The notes beneath the pieces are model-generated. The model was not told the DNA's origin. It saw only the letters and a program-made list of their open reading frames with translations, and searched no databases. Positions 1 through 11,349 of a DNA stretch of 64,000 nucleotides are shown one piece after another (within the stretch, counting starts at the first letter, position 1; each line of letters opens with the position of its first letter). The stretch is taken from NCBI GenBank assembly GCA_017163975.1, contig JAFFSR010000004.1:3782001-3846000 (forward strand), written 5' to 3'. The position numbers and the translations under genes are program-made. This stretch comes from Anastatus disparis (Eukaryota; Arthropoda; Insecta; Hymenoptera; Eupelmidae).

Positions 1-339
1 TTTCATCCCCTCCTAAGGGTAGGTTCCGCCCATCGGATCTCGCTGTAACCTTCTATGCTTACTTTTGTTAGCCTTAGGAGCCTAATTATAGAAAATAATT
101 CTGGTATTTTTATTAGAACCAGAGATATGAATTTTTTCAAATTTCAACCTCCTCCTAAGGGTAGTTATCATTTAATATGAGTAGTTGTACCCTAGGGGTG
201 GGTGCATTTTATAGTGAACATCACATTTAAGTTATTATATACCATTAACTACTCTTAGTAGATGACCGAACTTAGAATTTTGCATACTGGAATCAGCTGA
301 AGGTCGTGACGATCGTCGTCGTCGCAAACTTTATCGTCA
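1..339. other. Flank without recognised gene
   Basis: No coding region or clear repeat boundary is visible. Two short motifs of the form CCTCCTAAGGGTAG occur near 9 and 150, so this is probably degenerate repeat DNA leading into the tandem array that starts near 340. Confidence 0.4.
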
Positions 340-1220
340 TCTATCTTGTACGTTTTGACGAGCTAAAAATTGTGGCATCTCGATTTTTTTGATAGTGTTA
401 TTAGAACAAGAGATACAGCAATGCTAAGCTAGCTTTAATCTAAAGCTAGCGAAGCAAAGGGTGACAAAGCGCTTTAAATGGAGGTTAAAAATATTCTACT
501 GCAGTAATTAATTAAGAATATTATTAATTCATAGACAGGAATACGGTAGAATGATTTTTATCATAATAGAAGAGGTTTATTAGAAATTTTCGTATAAGGG
601 TGGTTACTAGGGGTTGAAACCAGAATATCTGAAAGTTAGGAATATACTATCTTGTACGTTTTGACGAGCTAAAAATTATGGTACCTCGATTTTTTTGATA
701 GCGTTATTAGAACAAGAGATACAGCGATGCTAAGCTAGCTTTAATCCAAAATTAGCGAAGCAGGGGTATTAAAGCATTTTAAATGGTGGTTCTAATTACT
801 TTATTATGGTAATTAATTAAGAATATTATTAATTTATAAACTGGAATGCGGTAGAATGATTTTTATCATAATAGAAGAGATTTATTAGAAATTTTTGTAT
901 AAGGGTGGTTATTAGGGGTTGAAACAGGAATATCTGAAAGTTAGGAATATATTATCTTGAACGTTTTGACGAGCTAAAAATTATGGCACCTCGATTTTTT
1001 TGATAGCGTTATTAGAACAAGAGATACAGCAATGCTAAGCTAGCTTTAATCTAAAGTTAGCGAAGCAGGGGTGTTGAAGCATTTTAAATGGTGGTTATAA
1101 TTATTTTATTATGGTAAGTAATTAAGAATATTATTAATTTATAAACTGGAATGCGGTAAAATGATTTTTATCATATTAGAAGAGATTTATTAGAAATTTT
1201 TGTATAAGGGTGGTTTTTAG
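340..1220. repeat. Left part of a ~305-bp tandem array
   Basis: A unit opening with CTATCTTGTACGTTTTGACG recurs at about 343, 648 and 953, a period near 305 bp. Each unit carries the GCTAAGCTAGCTTTAATC segment, a TAATTAATTAAGAATATTATTAATT segment and ends near GTATAAGGGTGGTT. Small indels and substitutions separate the copies. The array stops at 1,220 where a foldback element begins and resumes at 7,199 in the same orientation and phase. No open reading frame fits the unit, so it looks like satellite-type DNA. Confidence 0.85.
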
Positions 1221-3681
1221 ACGTCTATTACACTGGCACAGCCACTAGACAACGCCACTACCTAACCAATACCATATTTTGTTGCTAATTTGTTACGCAA
1301 AAATCAATTTTGTTGCTCTAGCCGTTCCCAAGAAACACGGGCCGTGCTAGCGTAAGTCTTACGCTAGCAAGGCCACTGCTGTAACTCTTATTCTAATTAA
1401 GATATTTTAACTATTTGAACGGCATGATTTGTTGCTAATTTGTTGCTAAAAGATGATATTTTCCAAAATTCTAAAACAATAGTATTTGACCCTAATACCG
1501 ACATCAGGCCCAGTAGAATTTCAAGAAATCAGTTATTTTTCAGAGTATGACTAAAACTGATGAGTAACAATTTGTTGCTAATTTGTTGCTGATAATTCCA
1601 CCTTGAAACAATTTTTTTGCTGCAGCTGCTCATGAGAAACACGGGCCCTGCTAGCGTAAGTTTTACGCTAGCAAGGCCACTGCTGTAACTCTGGTTCTAA
1701 TAAAGATAATTAAAAGATTCGAACGGCATAATTTATTGCTAATTTGTTGCTAATAGATGATATTTTCCAAAATTCGAAAACAATAGTATTTGCCCCTGAT
1801 ACCGTCATCAGGCCTAGTTGAATTTTAAGAATCAGTTATTTTTCAGAGTATGACTAAAACTGATGAGTAACAATTTGTTGCTAATTTGTTGCTGATGATT
1901 CCACCTTGAAACAATTTTTTTGCATCAGCCGTTCCCGAGAAACGCGGGCCGTGCTAGCGTAAGTCATACGCTAGCAAGGCCACTGCTGTAACTCTGGTTC
2001 TAATTAAGATATTTTAAAGATTCGAACAGCATAATTTGTTGCTAATTTGTTGCTGAAAGATGATGTTTTAAAAATTCGAAAACAATAGAATTTGACCCTA
2101 ATACCGACATCAGGCCTAGTTGAATTTCAAGAAATCAGTTATTTTTCAGGGTATGACTAAAACTAGAAAGTAATAATTTGTTGCTAATTTGTTGCTGAAA
2201 GATGATGTTTTCCAAAATTCGAAAACAATAGTATTTGACCTTAATACCGACATCAGGCCCAGTTGAATTTTAAGAAATCAGTTATTTTTCAGAGTATGAC
2301 TAAAACTGATGAGTAACAATTTGTTGCTAATTTGTTGCTGATGATTCCACCTTGGAACAATTTTTTTGCATCAGCCGTTCCCGAGAAACGTGGGCCGTGC
2401 TAGCGTAAGTCTTACGCTAGCAAGGCCACTGCTGTAACTCTGGTTCTAATTAAGATATTTTAAAGATTCGAACAGCATAATTTGTTGCTAATTTGTTGCT
2501 GAAAGATGATGTTTTAAAAATTCGAGAACAATAGAATTTGACCCTAATACCGACATCAGGCCTAGTTGAATTTCAAGAAATCAGTTATTTTTCAGGGTAT
2601 GACTAAAACTAGAAAGTAATAATTTGTTGCTAATTTGTTGCTGAAAGATGATGTTTTCCAAAATTCGAAAACAATAGTATTTGACCTTAACACCGACATC
2701 AGGCCCAGTTGCATTTTAAGAAATCGGTTATTTTTCAGAGTATGACTAAAACTGATGAGTAATAATTTGTTGCTAATTTGTTGCTAATAATTCCACCTTG
2801 AAACAATTTCTTTGCTCCGGCCGTTCCCGAGAAACACGGATCGTGCTAGCGTAAGTCTTATGCTAGCAAGGCTACTGCTGTAACTCTTGTTGTAATTAAG
2901 ATATTTTAACTTTTCGAACGGCATAATTTGTTGCTAATTTGTTGCTGAAAGATGATATTTTCTAAAATTGGAATACAATAGTATTTGACCCTAAAGACAT
3001 CAGGCCCAGTTGAATTTCAAGAAATCAGTTATTTTTCAGGGTATGACTAAAACTAATTAGTAATTTCAATTAATTACTAATTAGTATTTCTGTTGCCCAG
3101 CATTTGCTGCACGATATAATACATCTCGGCAGCAACGAAATGAGAGTATAAAAATGACCTATTACGTTAATAAAGCTTTTCAAATCTAACTTTTCATAAA
3201 TTTTAGATTTCAAAAGTTTTTAGATACGTTCTTTTATGTTTAAAAGTCGAAAGATATAAATAACATATTAATGAATTTTTATATGCATAGCATTCATTGC
3301 ATTATAATGTGTTTGACAGGTTATGACTAAATAAGTTCTATTGTAAAACCAAAAAAAACATATTCAAATAAAATTTTTTTGTCCAAACCGTGGGCGAAAT
3401 TTATATATAGATTTGTTTTAATTGTAACTATAGATTTTTACATTTTTATTATGTATTCTATTAGTACAAAATAATTATATTATATATATTTGATTCGAAT
3501 TCATAATTGTAATTCAAATAGTAATGGATTTAAGTAAGAATTGCTGAGTTTATAATACGAGCTTACATCTCCACCAATGGTTACGGTTAGGTCAATTTCT
3601 GTTTCTTCGCAACGTTTTCGCGAGATTTTTTCTCTTGAAGCGTGGGAGGTGCGAACAGGAGGCGTATGAGTTGTTTTAGCT

Positions 3682-3687
3682 ATATAA

Positions 3688-3746
<59 letters not shown>
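3682..3746. repeat. (TA)n microsatellite
   Basis: A run of alternating T and A of about 60 bases lies in the core of the foldback element. Confidence 0.95.
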
Positions 3747-3748
<2 letters not shown>

Positions 3749-4628
3749 GTATCAGGTATTCGGCGTTGTATGTGCAAAGTTAGTTAAATGGGTATTGAGG
3801 TTACATACATTTCAATTCGTAGCACAACTATATTCAGTTTGCTATACTTCACATTAAAAAATATAGATAATTCCATACCTCACATGGTGACGTATGGAGT
3901 CATCTATACGTCACACTACAAGGTGGTAATTAGCTCTGAAGCGATCGTCGAAGTCGTAAAATTGGTTAGTTTAATCGGCGTGTTTTGTTTTTTCTTTTCA
4001 CATTTTGTTCTTTAAAAAATTGATTAATCATACAATAAAATTAGTGCAAATAATGAAAAAAAATTAGTACAAATAACAACAAAATTATTATTATAGTGAA
4101 AGTGAGACAGTGAAAAAAAACATTAATTATAAAATGTGCGTGATATGCGTGGTCAGCTTGTCAAATTTGTGACACATCAATGACGGTTCCGCAGACGATC
4201 CGCGTCTACACTGTTACCATACGTTTATTCAAATTCAAATCAAAAGAAAGAAGGATAGCGAATTTGCACATTTACAATTTGATAGTCCCTCATACCTGCT
4301 ACAACGACATAAAATCATCTACGCCATTTGGGAGTAAGAAGAATGAATACGGGGCGAATTTGTTGCTCGAACCGCAGTCAATCTCAAGGCGCGCTTCGCG
4401 AGACCCTCTTTTTTCTAACTCTAACTCTTTCTCTCTCTCTTCTCTTATAAATAAAAGAACTAGTGCATCTGCTATTCATTTCTGCCACTGCCAGCCAGTA
4501 GTACCCCTCTCGCTCGTGCAGCAAATACTGGGCGGTAGAAATAAACTAAACTTGATTCAAATACTATTGTTTTCGAATTTCGGAAAATGTTATCTTTCAT
4601 CAACAAATTATGCCGTTCGAATCGTTAA

Positions 4629-5670
4629 TAGTACATTACGATACACGTGCTCTAAGTGGTCCTTTTAACACAGCGCGCAGTTAGCACCCGAGCGCAGCGA
4701 GGGTGCGAAGCACTTCATGTGAGAGGACCACTTCGAGCATACGAATCGTATATTATTTTATAGCACGTGTGAGATAAATCCACCACACGTAATCTATACT
4801 ATAGAAAATAAATTTCAACGAAATCTATACGCTCCACGAATGATAATACGTAAATAAAAACGAACGCTATATATCAACAAAACTATGCACTCTACGAATG
4901 TTAATTCGAAAAAAATGAAAACTTTATACATTATCAAAACTAAACCCTTCACAAACAAATAAGAAAAGTAAAAACGATTTCAAAAGCATTTTTAGAGTGT
5001 GAAATTATATTGATAATTATTAATATCACTGATATTTTATTAATAATTAAATACAATATGCTAACAAAATCTTGCCGATTATTCAGATTCATGTATACAT
5101 AAGTCAGACAAAGCGAAGCATCTAGTTCATTTTTCATATATGCATCTCTCTCATCGTTAGGCTGTATACACTGTACACGCATGCGCGCTCACAGAGGTTT
5201 TATATACTTCGACAACTCACGGCACAATAAAAATTTATAAACTATAGTTTTCGTTTTCTTGATGCTTTTAATTCTTTATTGAGGTATTTATATTTTTTGG
5301 TTAATTGTCTACGTGTTATTATAGGTGAAAAGATATTTCTACGTATTAATAAACGTACAAAGAGTGATTGTGACGCGTGATTTCGATATGATTACTTTTT
5401 CAAACAGTATAATAAAGTGTGAAATATATTACAGTAGTACCTTTTTACACAGTTCAAAAAAGTTGTACTTAGCTCCCGCTAAATGGTGTAGAAAACGCGG
5501 ATTTAGCTCACGCAGTGCTATAATAGTACATTATTAACCTGGGGTGAAAAGGCTGGATTTACGTAACGAGTTTCGTAAAACAGCCTTCACACCAGAGGTT
5601 AATAATGATTTTTTTCGCATGAGAGCCGAAAATGAGAAAAGAAGTTGCGATTTTGAGGTTAGAATGCAGA
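4629..5670. mobile_element. Repeat inserted in the right arm of the foldback element
   Basis: The right-arm consensus breaks after CCGTTCGAATCGTTAA near 4,628 and resumes with AAAATATCTTAATT near 5,671, so about 1.04 kb was inserted. The insert opens with TAGTACATTACGATAC, then a hairpin with a GAGCGCAGCGAGGGTGC core (about 4,640-4,740). It later contains a second hairpin (about 5,531-5,607). Blocks of it recur in the same order at 28,014-28,660. No coding capacity was recognised and the superfamily is unknown. Confidence 0.6.
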
Positions 5671-7198
5671 AAAATATCTTAATTAGAACAAGAGTTACAG
5701 CAGTGGCCTTGCTAGCGTAAGACTTACGTTAGCACGGCCCGTGTTTCTCGGGAACGGCTGGAGCAAAAAAATTGTTTCAAGGTGGAATCATCAGCAACAA
5801 ATTAGCAACAAATTATTACTCATCAGTTTTAGTCATACTCTGAAAAATGCTTGATTTCTTAAAATTTAACTGGGCCTGATGTCGGTATTAGGGTTAAATT
5901 CTATTGTTTTCGAATTTTGGAAAATATCATCTTTCAGCAACAAATTAGCAACAAATTATGCCGTTCGAATCTTTAAAATATCTTAATTAGAACCAGAGTT
6001 ACAGCAGTAGCCTTGCTAGCGTAAGACTTACGCTAGCAGGGCCCGTGTTTCTCGGGAACGGCTGGAGCAAAAAAATGTTTCAAGGTGAAATTATCAGCAA
6101 CAAATTATTACTCATCAGTTTTAGTCACCCTCTAAAAAATAACTGATTTCTTAAAATTCAACTGGGCCTGATGTCGGTATTAGGGTCAAATACTATTGTT
6201 TTCGAATTTTGGAAAACATCATCTTTCAGCAACAAATTAGCAACAAATTATTACTCTTTAGTTTTAGTCATACCCTGAAAAATAACTGATTTCTTGAAAT
6301 TCAACTGGGCCTGATGTCGGCATTAGGGTCAGATACTATTGTTTTCGAATTTTGGAATATATCATCTTTCAGCAACAAATTAGCAACAAATTATGCCGTT
6401 CGAATAGTTAAAATATCTTAATTAGAACAAGAGTTACAGCAGTAGCCTTGCTAGCGTAAGACTTAAGCTAGCAGGGCCCGTGTTTCTCGGGAACGGCTGG
6501 AGCAAAGAAATTGTTTCAAGGTGGAATTATCAGCAAAAAATTAGAAACAAATTATTACTCATCAGTTTTAGTCATACCCTGAAAAATAACTGATTTCTTA
6601 AAATTCAACTGGGCTTGATGTCGGTATTGTGGTCAAATACTATTGTGTTCGAATTTTGGAAAACATCATCTTTCAGCAACAAATCAGCAACAAATTATTA
6701 CTCATCAGTTTTAGTCATACTCTGAAAAATAACTGATTTCTTAAAATTCAACTGGGCCTGATGTCGGTATTAGGGTCAAATACTATTGTTTTCGAATTTT
6801 GGAAAACATCATCTTTCAGCAACAAATTAGCAACAAATTATTACTCTTTAGTTTTAGTCATACCCTGAAAAATAACTGGTTTTTTGAAATTCAACTGGGC
6901 CTGATGTTGGTATTAGGGTCAAATTCTATTCTTTTCAAATTTTGGAAAATATCATCTTTTAGCAAAAAATTAGCAACAAATTATGCCGTTCGAATCTTCA
7001 AAATATCTTAATTATAACCAGAGTTACAGCAGTGGCCTTGCTAGCGTAAGACTTACGCTAGCATGGCCCGTTTTTCTCGGGAACGGCTAGAGCAACAAAA
7101 TTGATTTTTGCGTAACAAATTAGCAACAAATTAGCAACAAAATATGGTAATGGTTAGGTAGTGGCGTTTTCTAGTGGCTGTGCCAGCGTAATAAACGT

Positions 7199-7665
7199 GG
7201 TTTTTAGGGGTTAAAACAGGAATATCTGAAAGTTAGGAATATACTATCTTGTACGTTTTGACGAGCTAAAAATTATGGCACTTCGATTTTTTTGATAGCG
7301 TTATTAGAAGAAGAGATACAGCAATGCTAAGCTAGCTTTAATCTAAAGTTAGCGAAGCACGGGTGCCAAAGCGCTCTAAATAGTGGTTATAATTATTTTA
7401 TTATGGTAATTAATTAAGAATATTATTAATTTATAAACTGGAATGCGGTAGAATGATTTTTATCATAATAGAAGAGATTTATTAGAAATTTTTGTATAAG
7501 GGTGGTTTTTAGGGGTTAAAACAGGAATATCTGAAAGTTAGGAATATACTATCTTGTACGTTTTGACGAGCTAAAAATTATGGCACTTCGATTTTTTTGA
7601 TAGCGTTATTAGAACAAGAGATACAGCAATGCTAAGCTAGCTTTAATCTAAAGCTAGCGTGGCAT
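7199..7665. repeat. Right part of the ~305-bp tandem array
   Basis: The array interrupted at 1,220 continues here: GGTTTTTAGGGGTTAAAACAG, then units with CTATCTTGTACGTTTTGACG at about 7,246 and 7,550. It decays after GCTAAGCTAGCTTTAATC near 7,660. The first nine bases are the right copy of the target duplication of the foldback element. Confidence 0.85.
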
Positions 7666-7889
7666 GGTGTTAACGGGTTAATGATCGTAGCTAAAAATTT
7701 TTTTTTGTGGTAATAAATTAGTGTTAAATGAGTTAAAAATTCTCTGATGGTTTTTTTTGGTGCACGCTGTAATGGCTACTGCAGCTTTAAGGACCTGACT
7801 TAAAACTTTAAACTTAAATGTTGTCAGCGCCCGAACTAATATTTTTTTTATAATAAATACTACAAATTTTAAATAATATTGTTTTTATT

Positions 7890-10800
7890 TTATTTTTCTG
7901 ACAGCAATTTTTCCATTTTGTATTTCCAATACAATTTTTCTGCTTTTGTGGCTTGTAATTTATTTCTTAAAATTTTTCTCTCCAGACGTTCGCATTCTCT
8001 TTGATGGTAGGTCTTTTTTTTCATAAATGTAATACCTAGAGAGAAAATTGTTTGCATTAAATTTAAAATTAAAATATACTTTCTGTATTTAAGAGGTCGT
8101 TGCATACAATTTACTCTTGAAAAAATGTACTTAAAATTTTTATTATATTTTGAAAAAATTATAACACGCTTTCGATATATTTATCAAATTGAAACTTTTT
8201 CTTGAAATTTAAAAGTGATCGATGAATTTATTTAAAAGAAAAGCTATAACAGAAAAGTAAAAGGAGTATCTACATATACCAGTATGCAACAACTCTTTAA
8301 ACCAGTAAAAATTTTCATTGAATAAGCATAGTATTAATTTTAAACTCAAACCACGCAAGAGTGATAGTCAAACCAAAAGTTTTGCTTGTTTCAGAATAAA
8401 ATTTGAAAAATTATAATTTGGCAAGGATTTATAAAATATAAAATATTAGGAAAATGAAGCCAATATCTAGACAATACATTCTAAAAACAATTTTTTTTAA
8501 ATCTGTAGAAAAATTAAATAAAAACAATCTTTAAAATGAAAAAATTAAAAACTCGAAACAAATAAAGAACAAATAAGTACTGCATTAATAGTATAATACC
8601 TGACTTAACATTATTACTATTATCCATGGCAGATGTAGATGTAGTAATGTCTGAAGGAGTTATATTAACTATAATAATTTTAATTTTGTAATTATTATTG
8701 AATCTAATTACTTGCAAGAAAAATTAGTCCAAAGTTGAAGAATAATGTTTGATATACAGATAATAATAAAGATATGTATATATGAAAATAAATAAATTCT
8801 GTATATGGAAACAAATAAATACTACATTAATGGTATAGTACCTGATTCAATATTATTATGATGATCCTTAGCAGATGCAGATGCAGTAGTGTCTAAATGA
8901 TTCTTGTTGCCTATAATTATTTTAATTTTATAATTATAATTCAATCTAATTACTTATACCAGAAATAAGTTAAAAGTTGAAGAAGAGTGTTGGATGTACA
9001 ATTAAAATAAAATGTAACTGCGTGTATAAAAATTGATAAGTGCTGTATTAATAGTAAAATACCTGATAAATCATTTTTATCATGATCCTTGATGGGTGTT
9101 GAAATAGTAGTCGTCAAAGGAATCTTATTATCTAATACAATAATTTTAATTTAATAATTATAATTCAAATTACTTGTCAGAGAAATTAGTTAAAAGCTGA
9201 TAAAGAATTTTGAATGTATAGATAATAAATATAACTGCATATGAAAATAAATAAATACTGTATATGGAAACAAATAAATATACTGCAGTAATGGTATAGT
9301 ACCTGACTCAATATTATTACTATGATCCTTGGCAGATACAGATGCAGTAGTGTCTACATGATTCTTGTTACCTATAATAATTTTAATTTTATAAATATAA
9401 TTCAATCTAATTACTTGGAAGAGAAATTAGTTCAAAGTTGAAGAAGAATATTGAATCTACAATTGAAATCAAATGTGATTGTATATAGAGATAGATAAGT
9501 TCTGTATTAATTGTATAATACCTGATTCATCACTCTTATCCTGTTTCATGATGGGTGTTGAAGTTGTAGTCGTCAATGGAATCTTGTTACCTACAATAAT
9601 TTTAATTTTATAATTATAATTCAAATTACTTGCCAGAGAAATTAGTTAAAAGCTGATAAGGAATTTTGAATGTATAGATAATGAATATAACAGCATATGA
9701 AAATAAATAAATACTGTATATGGAAACAAATAAATATACTGCATCAATGGTATAGTACCTGACTCAATATTATTACTATGATCCTTGGCAGATACAGATG
9801 CAGTAGTGCCTACATGATTCTTGTTACCTATAATAATTTTAATTTTATAAATATAATTCAATCTAATTACTTGGAAGAGAAATTAGTTCAAAGTTGAAGA
9901 AGAATATTGAATGTACAATTAAAATCAAATGTGATTGTATATAGAGATAGATAAGTACTGTATTAATTGTATAATACCTGATTCATCACTCTTATCCTGT
10001 TTCATGATAGGTGTTGAAGTTGTAGTCGGCAATGGAATCTTGTTATCTACAATAATTTTAATTTTATAATTATAATTCAATCTAATTACTTACAAGCGCA
10101 ATTAGTTAAAAGCTGAAGAAAAATGTTGGAAGTATAATTAAAATCAAATGTGACTGCATGTAGAAATAGATAATAAACTGTATTAATAGTATAATACCTG
10201 ATTCATCATTATCATGATCCATGGCAGAAGAAATGTTGTCATCTATAATTTTAATTTTATTACTTAGAGTAAAAGTTTTATTATGAAAATTAAATTTGAA
10301 TAATGAAATTCTAGTTATTTACCTTTTCGGTGATCCTGATTTAACAAATTTGTGTTATTGTACACCAACTTCCTTAGCTGCTTCATACTTCTCTACAAAA
10401 TTATAGCATTATGATTAATTAACAGAATTATGCAAATCATTAATATTTCAATAAATAATGTTAAAGAACGATAAAAAAAGATTATGGTAAACTCAAAAAT
10501 CTTTTCCTTTTTTTTAGCCTTTTACTTAAGGACATGATGGAGCTCTTTCCCTTACAATAGTTACAATATTTTAAAATTCATGAGTAAATAGTAAATTAAA
10601 ACAACTCTTTTCGTTAAAGTAAGAAAACTTGTAGGGTAAACTAGGACTGATTATGAACTTTTTAAAACTTTATTCTTTTCAGCAGAAACTATAACAGTTA
10701 CAAAAAAAATAAACACCTGTAAAAGTAGCTATAACTAGAGCAGGGGAAGTATATATATGCAAATATTGAAAAAGTATTCGAAAAAGTATTTGACAAATAT

Positions 10801-11349
10801 TTTCTCGAATACTTTTAAAATAATCTTTTTCGAGGTAATTTTTCTTGCTTTTATGTTATTTAATACAAAAAAAGTAGCTTAGAAAAAGTATTGGAAAAAA
10901 TTTTTTTTTCAAATACTATTATTATACTATTATTATACTATTTTTATATTATTATTTATTTTATTTCAAATAAAATTCCTGTAAATTTTCAGATAGCCTT
11001 GCCGATTATCCCTAGAAAATCTCATTCAAAGTTCGATAATTTCAGGTCTAATCAAAAGATAAAATTTAAGTAAGTATATTGTAGAAAAACAGTCGAAAAG
11101 TAAACTGAAATTTTTCTGAGATAATATTTGAAACAAAAATTGAAACGAATTGAAAAATAATTAAATGTTACTTACATGAACTTCACTTTTTTGGTTGAAT
11201 TTTTGAACAATTTCACGCCAAGCTGCTTCCTTCGCACTTACCATTATAGTAGATCTCTGTTTATTACAAATAATACTTTTATAATCCTCCACTATTGAAG
11301 TGATCAATTCTTTTTCTTGTTTGGAAAAATTTTTCCTTTTTTCTGACAT
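7890..11349 (-). CDS. Myb/SANT-like DNA-binding protein with an array of cassette exons
   Basis: Predicted 305-aa nuclear DNA-binding protein in eleven exons: 11349-11176, 10392-10323, 10242-10198, 10046-9978, 9827-9759, 9590-9522, 9371-9303, 9131-9063, 8910-8842, 8668-8600 and 8035-7890. The first two exons resemble the N-terminal trihelix of insect Myb/SANT-like regulators: FSKQEKELITSIVEDYKSII, then AAWREIVQKFN, then MKQLRKL. The last exon is a basic, Glu/Lys-rich helix typical of the C termini of such proteins (ERLERKIL, KAEKLYWKYKMEKLL). The middle is Ser/Thr/Asp/Asn-rich and probably disordered. It is encoded by eight symmetric phase-1 exons, one of 45 bp and seven of exactly 69 bp. Every exon has an AG acceptor and a GT donor, and the summed length (918) is in frame. 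ATG at 11,349 is the first in this frame of the exon. The exon chain is inferred and expression is unproven. The DNA target is unknown. Confidence 0.75.
8600..10046 (-). repeat. Tandem array of seven 69-bp exons with their introns
   Basis: Two exon types alternate. Type B (exons starting at 10,046, 9,590 and 9,131) encodes NKIPLTTTTSTP followed by an acidic/basic end KSDES. Type A (9,827, 9,371 and 8,910) encodes NKNHVDTTASVSAKDHSNN. The exon at 8,668 is a diverged type A. Start-to-start distances within a type are 456-461 bp, so the duplicating unit was an A+B pair with its introns. Short ATG-starting frames of 67-71 codons seen here are these exons plus intron readthrough, not separate genes. 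Confidence 0.85.

Larger units (their letters stand above)
1221..7198. mobile_element. Foldback-type transposon with 9-bp target duplication
   Basis: The ends are inverted repeats beginning ACGTYTATTACRCTGGC. Both ends are flanked by a perfect 9-bp direct repeat, GGTTTTTAG, at 1,212-1,220 and 7,199-7,207. The arms are long: about 1,221-3,115 on the left, and about 4,512-7,198 on the right, where they are interrupted by a later insertion. They are built of reiterated units carrying TTTGTTGCTAATTTGTTGCT and a palindrome GCTAGCGTAAGTCTTACGCTAGC-like core. This matches Drosophila FB elements and their Mutator-related partners: tandem subrepeats inside inverted arms and 9-bp duplications. The core of about 3,116-4,511 has an AT microsatellite and only short frames (up to 162 codons). 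None reads as a transposase, so the copy is presumably non-autonomous. Assignment to the FB/Mutator group is an inference from structure. Confidence 0.85.

Noticed and set aside
1310..3060. A CRISPR-like array because of regularly recurring TTTGTTGCTAATTTGTTGCT
   Set aside because: The intervals are themselves repeated and inverted in a eukaryotic transposon; there are no unique spacers.
4180..4668. 162-codon frame as a transposase of the foldback element
   Set aside because: Its composition shows no transposase motif and its 3' third is made of arm repeat sequence read through by chance.
8514..9861. Three small secreted-peptide genes of 67-71 codons
   Set aside because: They are single 69-bp exons of the SANT-like gene extended into flanking introns; donors and acceptors bound the shared part.
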